NCBI RefSeq assembly: GCF_028198145.1
Contig: NZ_CP116338.1
Span: forward strand, 62,001 to 126,000
DNA: 64,000 nucleotides
DNA from: Microbacterium sp. nov. GSS16
GTDB lineage: Bacteria > Actinomycetota > Actinomycetes > Actinomycetales > Microbacteriaceae
Reading direction: 5' to 3'
Under the pieces are notes generated by a model. That model made no database searches. It was not told the origin of the DNA and worked only from the letters and a program-made list of their open reading frames with translations. Of the stretch, positions 1 through 7,880 are shown in pieces; position 1 is the stretch's first letter, and each line of letters starts with the position of its first letter. Made by a program: the position numbers and the translations under genes.

Positions 1-613
1 TCCAGCCCTTGTCCTGGGCCGAGCGCACAGCCTGCGCGCGATTGGCCGCGCCGGTCTTCCCGATCGCCGAGGAGAGCACATTGCGCACGGTGCCCGGGGA
101 CAGGAATACCTCCTCGGCGATGCGCCCTGCTGTCCGGCCATCCGCCGCCAGACGCAGCACCTGGCGCTCTCGCTCGCTGAGGGGGTTCGCGCCCTCGAAC
201 AAGCTCTGCTCTGCGAGAGAGGGATCGAGGACCCGCAGTCCTGCGTGCACGCGACGCACCGCGTCCGCGAGCTGCTCGGCCGGGGCATCCTTCGCGACGA
301 ACCCGGCAGCACCGGCGTCCAGCGCCGACCGCAGGTACCCCGGGCGGGCGAACGTCGTCACGATCAGCACGCGCGTGCCGGGGCAGGCTGCGCGTACGGC
401 GCGCGTTGCCTCGATCCCGTCCATCCCCGGCATCTGGATGTCCATCAGGCAGACGTCCGGTCGCAGTTCGGCGGCGAGACGCACGGCGTCCGTGCCGTCG
501 GCCCCGGTGCCGAGAACGGTCATGTCACCTTCGAGCTCCAGTAGCGCCGCCATGGCGCCGCGGATCAGCGCCTGGTCGTCCACCAGAAGCAGACGGATCG
601 CGTCGGCGCTCAC
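1..613 (-). CDS. LuxR/NarL-family response regulator (3' end cut by window)
   Basis: The minus-strand frame starts at a GTG (611-613) that overlaps the TGA of the upstream kinase as GTGA, and it runs off the left edge. The translation opens SADAIRLLLVDDQALIRGAM, a receiver domain with the acidic pair DD and a phospho-acceptor Asp in CLMDIQMPGMDGI. A LuxR-type helix-turn-helix follows (NPLSERERQVLRLAADG, then IAEEVFLSPGTVRNVLSSAI). It should be phosphorylated by the adjacent DesK-like kinase and regulate the ABC transporter encoded upstream in the same transcript. Family and pairing are secure; the stimulus is unknown. Only the last few residues are missing. Confidence 0.93.
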   Translation of the reverse strand, partial: MSADAIRLLLVDDQALIRGAMAALLELEGDMTVLGTGADGTDAVRLAAELRPDVCLMDIQMPGMDGIEATRAVRAACPGTRVLIVTTFARPGYLRSALDAGAAGFVAKDAPAEQLADAVRRVHAGLRVLDPSLAEQSLFEGANPLSERERQVLRLAADGRTAGRIAEEVFLSPGTVRNVLSSAIGKTGAANRAQAVRSAQDKGW

Positions 614-1689
614 CAGGTCACCTCGACGTGCGTGCCGGCGTCGGAGCGCACGGAGAAGGCGGCTCCGGCCGCTGCGGCGCGCTCGCGCATCCCCCGCACG
701 CCGTTGCCCTCCCTGCCGCCCGAGCCGACGCCGTCGTCATGCACCTCGAACCGCCCCGGCGCGATGCTCACGCTCACGATGCTCGCGCGAGCGTGCCGGA
801 GCACGTTGGTGGTCGCCTCGCGCAGGATCCACCCCGAGGTGAGCGCCTGCGAGGGAGACAGCGCATCGGGCTCACCGCTGACGCGCACGTCGATATCGGC
901 CGCCTGCAGCGCTTCACGGCTCGCGGCCAGCTGCTCCGCGAGCGCTGCGACGCGGGCACCGGCGACGGTCGACCGCACGCCTGCGATGGCCTCGGCCGTG
1001 AGCTCTTCGATGGCCGCCAGCTCCTCCTTGGCCCGTTCTGGGTCGGAGTCCATGAGCCGTCGCGCGAGCTGCGCCTTGAGTCGCACGACGGTGAGCGAGT
1101 GTCCGACGAGGTCGTGCACGTCCCGCGCCACCGCCTCCCTGCCCTCGCTGGTCGCCAGCTCGCGTCCCAGCGCCTCGGCCTGCGCCGAGCGGATGATGAG
1201 CCACGTGGAGACGGTGTTGACGACACCGACCATGGCGATGATGGCGAGTACCGAGGCATAGCTACGCCCCTCCGGGGCGAACAGCACGGTCGCGGCGGTG
1301 ACGGCCAGGGAGGTGATCGTGGTGATCCAATGCCAGGGTCGGGTGAGACCGTAGGAGGCGAACGACATGATGAACGGCAGGAAGCTCAGGGCCGAGCCAC
1401 CCTCGGCAGGCACCGACACCACCGCGCATGCGATGAGCGCGGCGAAGATGATCCACTGACCCTTCCGCGGAGGGTCTCCCACTGCGTTGCCGTCGGCCAT
1501 CCCGCGAATGAATCCGATGACGTACAGCACGGCGAACGCGGTGATGGCAGTCCAGCCGATCACCATCCAGTGCGCCTCGGCCCGCGAGCGCAGCAGGGCC
1601 ATGACCGGGTAGATCAGGAAGACCAGCCAGACGACTGCCATCAACCACCCGAAGCGCTCCCAGGGGTTCTTCACCGCGTGCGTGGTCAC
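610..1689 (-). CDS. Sensor histidine kinase, DesK-like (HisKA_3)
   Basis: The protein has 359 residues. The N-terminal 165 residues contain about six hydrophobic segments. The dimerisation/phosphotransfer helix reads RDVHDLVGHSLTVV, with His192 the likely phosphorylation site. The HATPase domain has an N box (REATTNVLRHA) and a G box (HDDGVG). This compact layout of membrane sensor, HisKA_3 and HATPase is that of DesK/LiaS-type kinases. It lies 9 bp after the permease gene and overlaps the response-regulator start by 4 bases, so transporter and two-component system form one operon. Such pairs often sense membrane or envelope stress or an exported compound; that role is inferred. Confidence 0.93.
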   Translation of the reverse strand: MTTHAVKNPWERFGWLMAVVWLVFLIYPVMALLRSRAEAHWMVIGWTAITAFAVLYVIGFIRGMADGNAVGDPPRKGQWIIFAALIACAVVSVPAEGGSALSFLPFIMSFASYGLTRPWHWITTITSLAVTAATVLFAPEGRSYASVLAIIAMVGVVNTVSTWLIIRSAQAEALGRELATSEGREAVARDVHDLVGHSLTVVRLKAQLARRLMDSDPERAKEELAAIEELTAEAIAGVRSTVAGARVAALAEQLAASREALQAADIDVRVSGEPDALSPSQALTSGWILREATTNVLRHARASIVSVSIAPGRFEVHDDGVGSGGREGNGVRGMRERAAAAGAAFSVRSDAGTHVEVTW

Positions 1690-1698
1690 CGTTCGACC

Positions 1699-2457
1699 TT
1701 ATCGGCGCGCGCGCGAGCGCTTGGCGCCGGCCACCACGAGCAGGACGAAGAACGCCGTCCATGCGCCCATGTTCAGCAGGAGCGCCCACAGCGGATCGCT
1801 CTGGCCGGTGGTGAGAGTGCCGTCGGTGAGCGGCCAGCGTGCCAGGGCAGCGAAGCCGTACATGGGCGTGAAGCGGGCGATCTCGAGCATGATGCCGTCG
1901 AGCGGCATGAACACGTTGCCCAGGAACCCGAAGAAGGTCATCGAGATCGATGCCAGCGCCGCAGCGGAATCGCTGTTGAAGAACAGCCCGACCCCGAGCC
2001 CGTACAGGCCGAACATCAGCCCTGCTCCGAGGATGATCGTCGCTGCGGCCGCCCACCGCCACATGTCGTCGGCCTGCGCTCCGGTGGCGAACCCGGCGAT
2101 GAACACGGCGACCAGGGCGAGCACGGCGAAGGTGAGCGCATTGATGAGCTTCGTGAGCGCGTATCCGGCGGTGCCGAGCGGCGTCATCGCGAGCTGGCGG
2201 CCCCAGCCCTGCTTGGCCTCGGCTGCTGCGAGGGACGAGAGCGAGCTCATCGCGACCGCGGTGCCGTAGGCGGCCATCGAGACCATGATGTAGAACGACA
2301 CGTTGCCGTGTCCTGCGGAGAGGTGGCCGACGTCGCCGCCTGCTCCGAAGAGCAGGTACATCGCGACCGGCATCGCCAGCGTGAAAGCGAGGGTGTAGGG
2401 GTTGCGCAGCTGACGCAGCGCCTCGACGCGCAGCATGGTGGGCGAGATGGTGGTCAT
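1699..2457 (-). CDS. ABC-2 type transporter permease
   Basis: A 252-residue protein with about six membrane helices and a short cytoplasmic start (RVEALRQLRNPYTLAFTLAMPV), which is the usual beginning of ABC-2 export permeases. Its ATG follows the ATPase stop codon after one base (TGACATG), so translation is coupled. It would form the membrane channel for the ATPase encoded just upstream. The substrate cannot be read from the sequence; the DesK-type kinase downstream suggests a lipid, antibiotic or peptide exporter. Confidence 0.9.
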   Translation of the reverse strand: MTTISPTMLRVEALRQLRNPYTLAFTLAMPVAMYLLFGAGGDVGHLSAGHGNVSFYIMVSMAAYGTAVAMSSLSSLAAAEAKQGWGRQLAMTPLGTAGYALTKLINALTFAVLALVAVFIAGFATGAQADDMWRWAAAATIILGAGLMFGLYGLGVGLFFNSDSAAALASISMTFFGFLGNVFMPLDGIMLEIARFTPMYGFAALARWPLTDGTLTTGQSDPLWALLLNMGAWTAFFVLLVVAGAKRSRARR

Positions 2458-2458
2458 G

Positions 2459-3412
2459 TCAGCTCTCCGTCAGGGTGGTGAAAGCGGTTTCGAGGGTCGG
2501 CGCGACGATTTCGAGATCATGTGCCCCTGAGGCGAGAAGAGCGGATGCCACGACATCCGAGTCGGCTGCGCGAAGGCTCACCCGGCCGGCGTCCACGCGC
2601 AGATCGGTGACGCCGGGACGAGCATCGAGGACGGCGAGGAGCTCGCGCGCGCCCTCGGCGGGCAGCGTTGCGGAGAGCGTGCGTGCGCCGAGGCTGGCAC
2701 GCAGCCGGTCGGTCGGAGCGTCGGCGACGATTCGACCGCGGTTCATGACGACGGTGCGTCGGGCGAACTGCTCGGCCTCCTCGAGATAGTGCGTGGCGAA
2801 GACGATGGTGCGGCCGGCGTCGGCATCCGCCCGCATGACCTCCCAGAACCGGCGGCGGGCGGTGACGTCCATCCCAGCGGTGGGCTCGTCGAGCACGAGG
2901 ATGTCGGGGTCGGCCACCAGCGCCAGTGCGAACTTGACGCGCTGCTGCTCTCCCCCTGAGCACTTCGCTACGCGCCGGCGTGCGAGTCTGAGCAGGTCGG
3001 CGCGCTCGAGCGTCTCCGGCACTCTGCGGAGCGCCTCCCGGCTGTGCAGCGAAGCGATGACCTCGACTGTCTCACGCACCGACAGGTCGGAGAGAAGCCC
3101 TCCGGTCTGCAGGACGGCGGCGATGCGCCCGGAGGCTGTCGCTTGCGCCGGCGCCTGACCGAAGACGGACACGCGCCCTTCGCTGGCAGGCGTCAGACCG
3201 AGGAGCATGTCGAGCGTCGTGGTCTTGCCCGCTCCGTTCGGGCCGAGAAGCGCCACGATCTCGCCGCGGTGCACAGTGAGGTCGAGGCCGGCGACGGCGT
3301 CGACGCGGCGGTCGCTCGCGCCGTAGTGGCGGCGCACTCCCTCGAGGACGATGGCGGGCGAACGCTCGGTGATGGTCACCGGCGGTTCTGCCGAGACGGT
3401 GAGAGTGGTCAT
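2459..3412 (-). CDS. ABC transporter ATP-binding protein
   Basis: A 317-residue ATPase with Walker A GPNGAGKT (57-64), Walker B ILVLDEP (171-177) and an H-loop in FATHYLEEAEQ. The signature motif is CSGGEQQRV rather than the usual LSGGQ, a mild oddity seen in some drug/lipid exporters. About 90 residues follow the nucleotide-binding core, as in NatA/DrrA-type exporters. It is the first gene of the operon ATPase-permease-kinase-regulator. A hairpin-rich gap separates it from the monooxygenase upstream. The substrate is unknown. Confidence 0.92.
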   Translation of the reverse strand: MTTLTVSAEPPVTITERSPAIVLEGVRRHYGASDRRVDAVAGLDLTVHRGEIVALLGPNGAGKTTTLDMLLGLTPASEGRVSVFGQAPAQATASGRIAAVLQTGGLLSDLSVRETVEVIASLHSREALRRVPETLERADLLRLARRRVAKCSGGEQQRVKFALALVADPDILVLDEPTAGMDVTARRRFWEVMRADADAGRTIVFATHYLEEAEQFARRTVVMNRGRIVADAPTDRLRASLGARTLSATLPAEGARELLAVLDARPGVTDLRVDAGRVSLRAADSDVVASALLASGAHDLEIVAPTLETAFTTLTES

Positions 3413-3527
3413 GCATCCACTCTCACGGCGCGCGGTCCCGCGAGCAGGAGTGCACTGTCACGCCTTCCGCGTGACACCTGTCACGTGCTGAATGGGGCAT
3501 CCGACCCCGCGCGGATCACAGGAGAAC

Positions 3528-3591
3528 GCGCAAAACGCAGGAGCCGATTCGAGATCGGCTCCTACGTCTCGTGTGAAGTCCTGCGTTTCGC
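3528..3591 (-). terminator. Nested hairpin after the monooxygenase gene
   Basis: An inner stem GGAGCCGAT/ATCGGCTCC (3540-3548 with 3554-3562, 5-base loop) sits inside an outer pairing AAACGCAGGA/TCCTGCGTTT (3533-3542 with 3579-3588). The two stems share a few bases, so they could be alternative folds. It lies 16 bp after the monooxygenase stop on the minus strand, without a long U tract, as is common for actinobacterial terminators. Confidence 0.6.
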
Positions 3592-3606
3592 GCGGAGGGC
3601 GGGGAT

Positions 3607-5463
3607 TCAGGATGCCGGGAGCAGCGCTCCCTCGAAGAACGCGGCGAGCTCGTCGACCGCGTCGAGGGGGAGGATCGCGGCGACGTACTGGTCGGGGCGC
3701 ACGACGATCACGACCCCGTCCCGCGAAAGCTCCCGCGCCTCGAAGATGTCCGTCTCGTTCCACTTGCTGGGCGCGGCGGCGTAGACCTTCTCCCAGTCGG
3801 TGAGGCCAAGCGGTCCGGTCTTCGGGGCGAACAGCGCCGGCACCGTCGTGACCTCGACATCCTCGTAAGACCCCTGATAGACCGCCTTCACATCGAAGAC
3901 GGCGTCGACATCGGCATCCGCCGGGGTGAACCGGGCGAAGACCGGCGCCGCCGCACCCGCCCAGTCGTTGAGCCGCTCCCCCGAGGCATCACCGAAGGCA
4001 TAGACGCGCCAGCGCCCGTCGGCCTTGGCGTGGTGACCGAGGTGGATGACGTTGCCGTCGCAGACGCGGGTGACCTCGGCCGACTTGAAGCGCTTGCCGA
4101 GCGGGAAGCCGGCCGCGAGCGACTGGTGCGCGTCGGTGCCGGTGATCATCGACGAGGTGTACTGGGTCATGAAGCCGGAGGGGAACTCGGCGGTGCCGAG
4201 ATAGAAGGTCGCCAGCTCCTGCGGGTCGGAGATCTCTTCGGGCTTGCGCGCCATCAGGCTCGACCACTCGCGGTCGAAGTCGATCAGCTGCTGCGCGACC
4301 GGCTTGCGCTCGGCACCGTAGGTGGCCAGCAGTGTCTCAGGGCTGCGCCCGGTGAGCACCGAGCCGAGCTTCCACCCGAGGTTGAAGCCGTCTTGCATCG
4401 AGACGTTCATGCCCTGGCCGGCCTTGGCGCTGTGCGTGTGGCAGGCGTCTCCGGTGAGGAAGACGCGCGGAGTGCGACCCGAGCCGTCGATGACGTCGTC
4501 GAAGCCGTCGGTGACCCGGTGGCCGACCTCGTACACGCTGTGCCAGGCGATGTCCTTGACGTCGATGGAGTACGGATGCAGGATCTCGTTCGCCTTGCGG
4601 ATGATCTCCTCGATCGGTGTCTGACGCACGCGGTGGTCGTCGTCGGCGGCGACCGCGCCGAGGTCGATGTACATGCGGCTGAGGTAGCCGCCCTCGCGCG
4701 GGATGTGCAGGATGTTGCCCGCCTCGGCGTTGATCGCGCACTTGGTGCGCCAGTCGGGGAAGTCGGTGTTCACCAGCACGTCCATTACGCCCCATGCGTG
4801 CGCGGAAGCGTTGCCGACGTGCGTGCGCCCGATCGCCTTGCGCACGCCGCTGCGCGCGCCGTCGCAGCCGACGACGTACTTGGCGCGGATGGTGCGCTCG
4901 ACGCCCTTGTCGTCGATCTGCACCTCGACCGGATGCTCCCCCTCGTCGTGCACGGTGAGGCCGAGGAAGGCGACGCCATAGTCGGGCACGATGCGACCGG
5001 GGCCGTCGGCGGCCGCCTCGGCGAAGTAGTCGAGCACCCGGGCCTGGTTGACGATGAGGTGCGGGAACTCGCAGATGTCATAGGCGTAGTCGGCGGTGCG
5101 CGCCGTGCGGATGATGTTCTGCGGGTTCTCGGGGTCGGGGCCCCAGAAGTTCATCCAGCCGATGTTGTAGGCCTCTGCGACGATGCGCTCGGCGAAGCCG
5201 AACGCCTGGAAGGTCTCGACGCTGCGCGGCTGGATGCCGTCGGCCTGGCCGAGCACGAGACGACCGTCGCGCTTCTCGATGATGCGCGTGTTCACGTTCG
5301 GATACTGCGACATCTGGGCGGCGAGCAGCATGCCCGCAGGTCCCGAGCCGACGATGAGCACGTCCACCTCATCGGGCAGCGCGTCTGGCCGGTCGATGCC
5401 CAGGCCCTCCGCGGGAAGGACCCGCGGGTCGTGGGACACATAGCCATGGTGGTGGAACTGCAT
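3607..5463 (-). CDS. FAD-dependent aromatic hydroxylase, 3-hydroxybenzoate 4-monooxygenase (MobA)-like
   Basis: A 618-residue class A flavoprotein monooxygenase. It has the dinucleotide fold GSGPAG (39-44), the DG motif (VVGCDGARSGVRKAIG) and the GD motif (LTGDACHTHSAKAGQG). The C-terminal ~170 residues form the thioredoxin-like domain of phenol hydroxylases. Length, the opening MQFHHHGYV, the ADGIQPRSVETF segment and the ending VVVRPDQYVAAILPL resemble Comamonas 3-hydroxybenzoate 4-hydroxylase as I remember it. The start at 5463 is chosen because GGAAGG precedes it. It is divergent from an IclR regulator across a double operator. The neighbouring genes suggest it feeds a catechol-type acid into ring cleavage; the true substrate (3-hydroxybenzoate or a hydroxyphenylacetate) is open. 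Confidence 0.88.
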   Translation of the reverse strand: MQFHHHGYVSHDPRVLPAEGLGIDRPDALPDEVDVLIVGSGPAGMLLAAQMSQYPNVNTRIIEKRDGRLVLGQADGIQPRSVETFQAFGFAERIVAEAYNIGWMNFWGPDPENPQNIIRTARTADYAYDICEFPHLIVNQARVLDYFAEAAADGPGRIVPDYGVAFLGLTVHDEGEHPVEVQIDDKGVERTIRAKYVVGCDGARSGVRKAIGRTHVGNASAHAWGVMDVLVNTDFPDWRTKCAINAEAGNILHIPREGGYLSRMYIDLGAVAADDDHRVRQTPIEEIIRKANEILHPYSIDVKDIAWHSVYEVGHRVTDGFDDVIDGSGRTPRVFLTGDACHTHSAKAGQGMNVSMQDGFNLGWKLGSVLTGRSPETLLATYGAERKPVAQQLIDFDREWSSLMARKPEEISDPQELATFYLGTAEFPSGFMTQYTSSMITGTDAHQSLAAGFPLGKRFKSAEVTRVCDGNVIHLGHHAKADGRWRVYAFGDASGERLNDWAGAAAPVFARFTPADADVDAVFDVKAVYQGSYEDVEVTTVPALFAPKTGPLGLTDWEKVYAAAPSKWNETDIFEARELSRDGVVIVVRPDQYVAAILPLDAVDELAAFFEGALLPAS

Positions 5464-5485
5464 CGTCGTCGATTCCTTCCGGCGT

Positions 5486-5520
5486 GTTCTATATTGGAAC
5501 ACAACGTTCTACTATTGAAC
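5486..5520. promoter_or_regulatory. Double IclR-type operator, two GTTC-N7-GAAC palindromes
   Basis: Two 15-bp inverted repeats, GTTCTATATTGGAAC (5486-5500) and GTTCTACTATTGAAC (5506-5520), start exactly 20 bp apart, about two helical turns. They lie between the divergent monooxygenase and IclR genes. IclR-family regulators bind short palindromes as paired dimers, so this is the probable operator for both promoters. It is also clearly AT-richer than its surroundings. Confidence 0.75.
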
Positions 5521-5523
5521 AGA

Positions 5524-5533
5524 TCGTATACGA
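5524..5533. promoter_or_regulatory. Palindrome TCGTATACGA, possible GntR (FadR-type) site
   Basis: A perfect 10-bp palindrome between the double operator and the IclR start. Near matches occur at 7811-7820 and 7823-7832 in front of the ring-cleavage operon. The shape resembles the TNGTATACNA sites of FadR-type GntR regulators, and a GntR gene lies in the operon (9329-10009). Confidence 0.5.
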
Positions 5534-5568
5534 AGGCGCACGACGCCACAACAGAACTGGAGCCGACG

Positions 5569-6258
5569 ATGACCCCAGCGCCCGCTTCGCAGACGCTCAG
5601 CCGCGGCATCCGCATCCTCGAAGTCCTCGCCGACGGCCCGCTGTCGATAGACGAGGTCGCCACCCGACTCGACGTGCACCGCTCGATCGCCTACCGCCTG
5701 CTGCGCACGCTCGAGGATCACCGCCTCGTCATCCGCGATGCGTCCGGACGCATGGCCCTGGGCCCGCGCATGGCCGCCCTCGCCGCCGGGGTCGCGCACG
5801 ATCTGCATGCCGAGGCACTGCCCGAGCTGACCGCGGTGGCGAACGAGCTCGGCCACACCGCCTTCCTCGCCGTTCTCGACGGCGTCGAGGTCATCACCCT
5901 GACCAGCGTCGAGCCGCGCCACGCGGTGGCCAATGTCGCCCAGCGGCCCGGCACCAGGCATCCGGTCACGGTGGGAGCACCGGGCAAGGCGATCCTCGCT
6001 CAGCTGCGCGATGCCGAGTGGCCAGCGGTCGATGCGGCGCTGCGCGCCGAGGTCGAGGCCGTGCGCGAGCGCGGCTACGCGCTCAGCCACGACGAGGTGA
6101 TCCCGAACCTCAAGTCGATCGCCGTGCCGCTGCCGCTGCGTGGCGCACGCCCCGCCGCCCTCGCCGTGGTGCACGTGGCATCCCGCTTCGCAGATACCGA
6201 GATCGCCGCACGGCTGACGCGCTCCGCAGACGTCATCCGGGCCGCCCTCGACGGCTGA
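5569..6258 (+). CDS. IclR-family transcriptional regulator
   Basis: A 229-residue regulator. The winged helix-turn-helix comes first (LSRGIRILEVLADGPLSIDEVATRL, then VHRSIAYRLLRTLE), followed by the IclR effector domain with the typical VTVGAPGKAILA segment. The start at 5569 is chosen because it begins just before the conserved helix-turn-helix and lies past the operators. It is divergent from the monooxygenase gene and probably controls it and itself in response to the aromatic substrate. Members of this family (PcaR, PobR, MhpR) commonly govern aromatic acid pathways. Confidence 0.92.
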   Translation: MTPAPASQTLSRGIRILEVLADGPLSIDEVATRLDVHRSIAYRLLRTLEDHRLVIRDASGRMALGPRMAALAAGVAHDLHAEALPELTAVANELGHTAFLAVLDGVEVITLTSVEPRHAVANVAQRPGTRHPVTVGAPGKAILAQLRDAEWPAVDAALRAEVEAVRERGYALSHDEVIPNLKSIAVPLPLRGARPAALAVVHVASRFADTEIAARLTRSADVIRAALDG

Positions 6259-6282
6259 TCGCACAGGCCGCCAAGACTGACG

Positions 6283-6325
6283 CAGGTCGGAGGGATGATC
6301 CGGTACGAACCATCCCTCCGACCTG
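6283..6325. terminator. Bidirectional terminator between iclR-type gene and transporter
   Basis: A perfect 15-bp inverted repeat, CAGGTCGGAGGGATG and CATCCCTCCGACCTG, with a 13-base loop. It lies between two convergent genes whose stops are at 6258 and 6348. Confidence 0.85.
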
Positions 6326-6347
6326 TAAGAGCTTCAGACGCGGAGGC

Positions 6348-7751
6348 TCAGGCGCGGGCGAGCCCGTGGATCGGGCTCACCGCCTGCTCGGCCTCGTGGT
6401 CGGGCCCGAGCGGGATGCCGCTGCGGTCGCGCAGCAGCAGCGTCGCGATGAGTCCGATCACGGTCATGCCCGCGAGGTACCACGTGACCGACATGGTCGT
6501 GCCGGTCGCCTGCACCAGCGCGGTCGCGATGGTCGGGGCGAACGCACCGCCGGCGATCGCGCCGATCGCGTACGAGATCGACACCCCCGAGAAGCGGATG
6601 CTGGCCGGGAACAGCTCGGTGTACAGCGCCGCCTGCGGGCCGTAGGTGAAGCCGAGCCCGAGGGTGAGGATCGCGAGGCCCGTGAACATCAGGCCGATGT
6701 CGCCGGTGTTGACCAGTGGGAACAGCGCGAACACGCCACCCAGCTGCAGCACCCACCCGATGACGTAGGTGGTGCGACGGCCCAGCTTGTCGCTGACGAA
6801 TCCGGCCAGGAGCGTCGAGAGCAGCCAAGTGACCGCCGAGCCGGTGACGGCCCACAGCACCGGTCCGCGCTCGAGGGCGAGCGGGCCGTCGGGGTTCGTG
6901 GCGTAGTTCTGGATGTAGCCGCCGGTGGTCATGTATCCGACCGCGTTGTTGCCGGCGAAGACGAGCGCGGCGACGATCACGAGCAGCAGGTGCTTGCGGA
7001 ACAGCTGCACGATCGGCATCCGCGCCTCTTCCTTGCGCTCCGCGAGCTCGGCGAACACGGGGCTCTCCTCGACGTTGCGTCGCACGTAGTAGCCGATCAG
7101 GATCAGCACGATGCTGAGCAGGAACGGAACTCGCCAGCCCCATGCGAGGAACTGCTCACCGGGGGCGATCGCGGTCATGATCGCCATCACGCCCGAGGCC
7201 AGCAGCAGGCCGAGCGGCACGCCGATCTGCGGCGAGGCGCCGAAGATGCCGCGCTTGGTCTTGGGTGCGTGCTCGACAGCCATCAGCACCGCACCGCCCC
7301 ACTCACCTCCCGCCGACAGGCCCTGCAGGATGCGCAGCAGCACCAGCAGCAGCGGCGCGGCCACGCCGATCGCCTCGTAGGTCGGCAGCATGCCGATCAG
7401 CGCCGTCGCCGCACCCATCAGGATGAGCGTCCACATCAGCACCACCTTGCGGCCGACCTTGTCGCCGAAGTGCCCGGCCAGGAAGGCCCCGAGCGGACGG
7501 AACAGGAAGCTGATCCCCACGGTCGCGAAGCCGATCAGGATGCTGTTGGCACCCAGCGGGGCGAAGAAGAGCTGCCCGAAGACGAGCCCGACCGCGGTCG
7601 CATAGATGAAGAAGTCGTACCACTCGACGGTGGTGCCGACCACCGTGGCGAAGACGACGCGGCGACGATCGGCCGCATTGGCGATCGTGCCGGTGGGGGT
7701 GAATCCCTCGGGTGGACGAGATGCCCGAGAACGGCGTGACTGCTCGCTCAT
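6348..7751 (-). CDS. MFS transporter, metabolite:H+ symporter (MHS) family
   Basis: A 467-residue, 12-helix major facilitator. MHS features are the opening VVGTTVEWYDFFIYATA, the first cytoplasmic loop GHFGDKVGRK and RILQGLSAGGEWGGAVL. The start at 7751 has AGGAG just upstream; longer in-frame extensions run into the divergent promoter region. MHS carriers take up organic and aromatic acids such as shikimate, proline-betaine or alpha-ketoglutarate. Its position, divergent from the ring-cleavage operon and sharing its promoter region, makes it the probable importer of the aromatic acid. That substrate is inferred from context only. Confidence 0.9.
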   Translation of the reverse strand: MSEQSRRSRASRPPEGFTPTGTIANAADRRRVVFATVVGTTVEWYDFFIYATAVGLVFGQLFFAPLGANSILIGFATVGISFLFRPLGAFLAGHFGDKVGRKVVLMWTLILMGAATALIGMLPTYEAIGVAAPLLLVLLRILQGLSAGGEWGGAVLMAVEHAPKTKRGIFGASPQIGVPLGLLLASGVMAIMTAIAPGEQFLAWGWRVPFLLSIVLILIGYYVRRNVEESPVFAELAERKEEARMPIVQLFRKHLLLVIVAALVFAGNNAVGYMTTGGYIQNYATNPDGPLALERGPVLWAVTGSAVTWLLSTLLAGFVSDKLGRRTTYVIGWVLQLGGVFALFPLVNTGDIGLMFTGLAILTLGLGFTYGPQAALYTELFPASIRFSGVSISYAIGAIAGGAFAPTIATALVQATGTTMSVTWYLAGMTVIGLIATLLLRDRSGIPLGPDHEAEQAVSPIHGLARA

Positions 7752-7810
7752 GATGCTCCTTTGACGACTCTGTCGGGGTGGTGATCGGATGCTTGCCACC
7801 CGCCTGAGGA

Positions 7811-7832
7811 TCATATACGATTTCGAATACGA
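7811..7832. promoter_or_regulatory. Two near-copies of TCGTATACGA before the catabolic operon
   Basis: TCATATACGA (7811-7820) and TCGAATACGA (7823-7832) each differ by one base from the palindrome at 5524-5533, and they start 12 bp apart. They lie in the 129-bp divergent promoter region between the MHS transporter and the FAH-RraA gene. The likely ligand is the GntR regulator encoded as second gene of this operon. Confidence 0.5.
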
Positions 7833-7880
7833 CGCACAAGACCACCGAGTCATCCCGTGCACGATGCAAGGAGGCGCCCC

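Noticed and set aside
406..2481. A very long open frame on the plus strand across the two-component and permease genes
   Set aside because: Its translation is low-complexity Arg/His/Gly-rich without any domain, and it lies opposite well-supported genes. It is a GC-bias shadow. The same holds for the long opposite-strand frames near 4030-5500, 9835-12753, 33062-36933 and 39240-41039.
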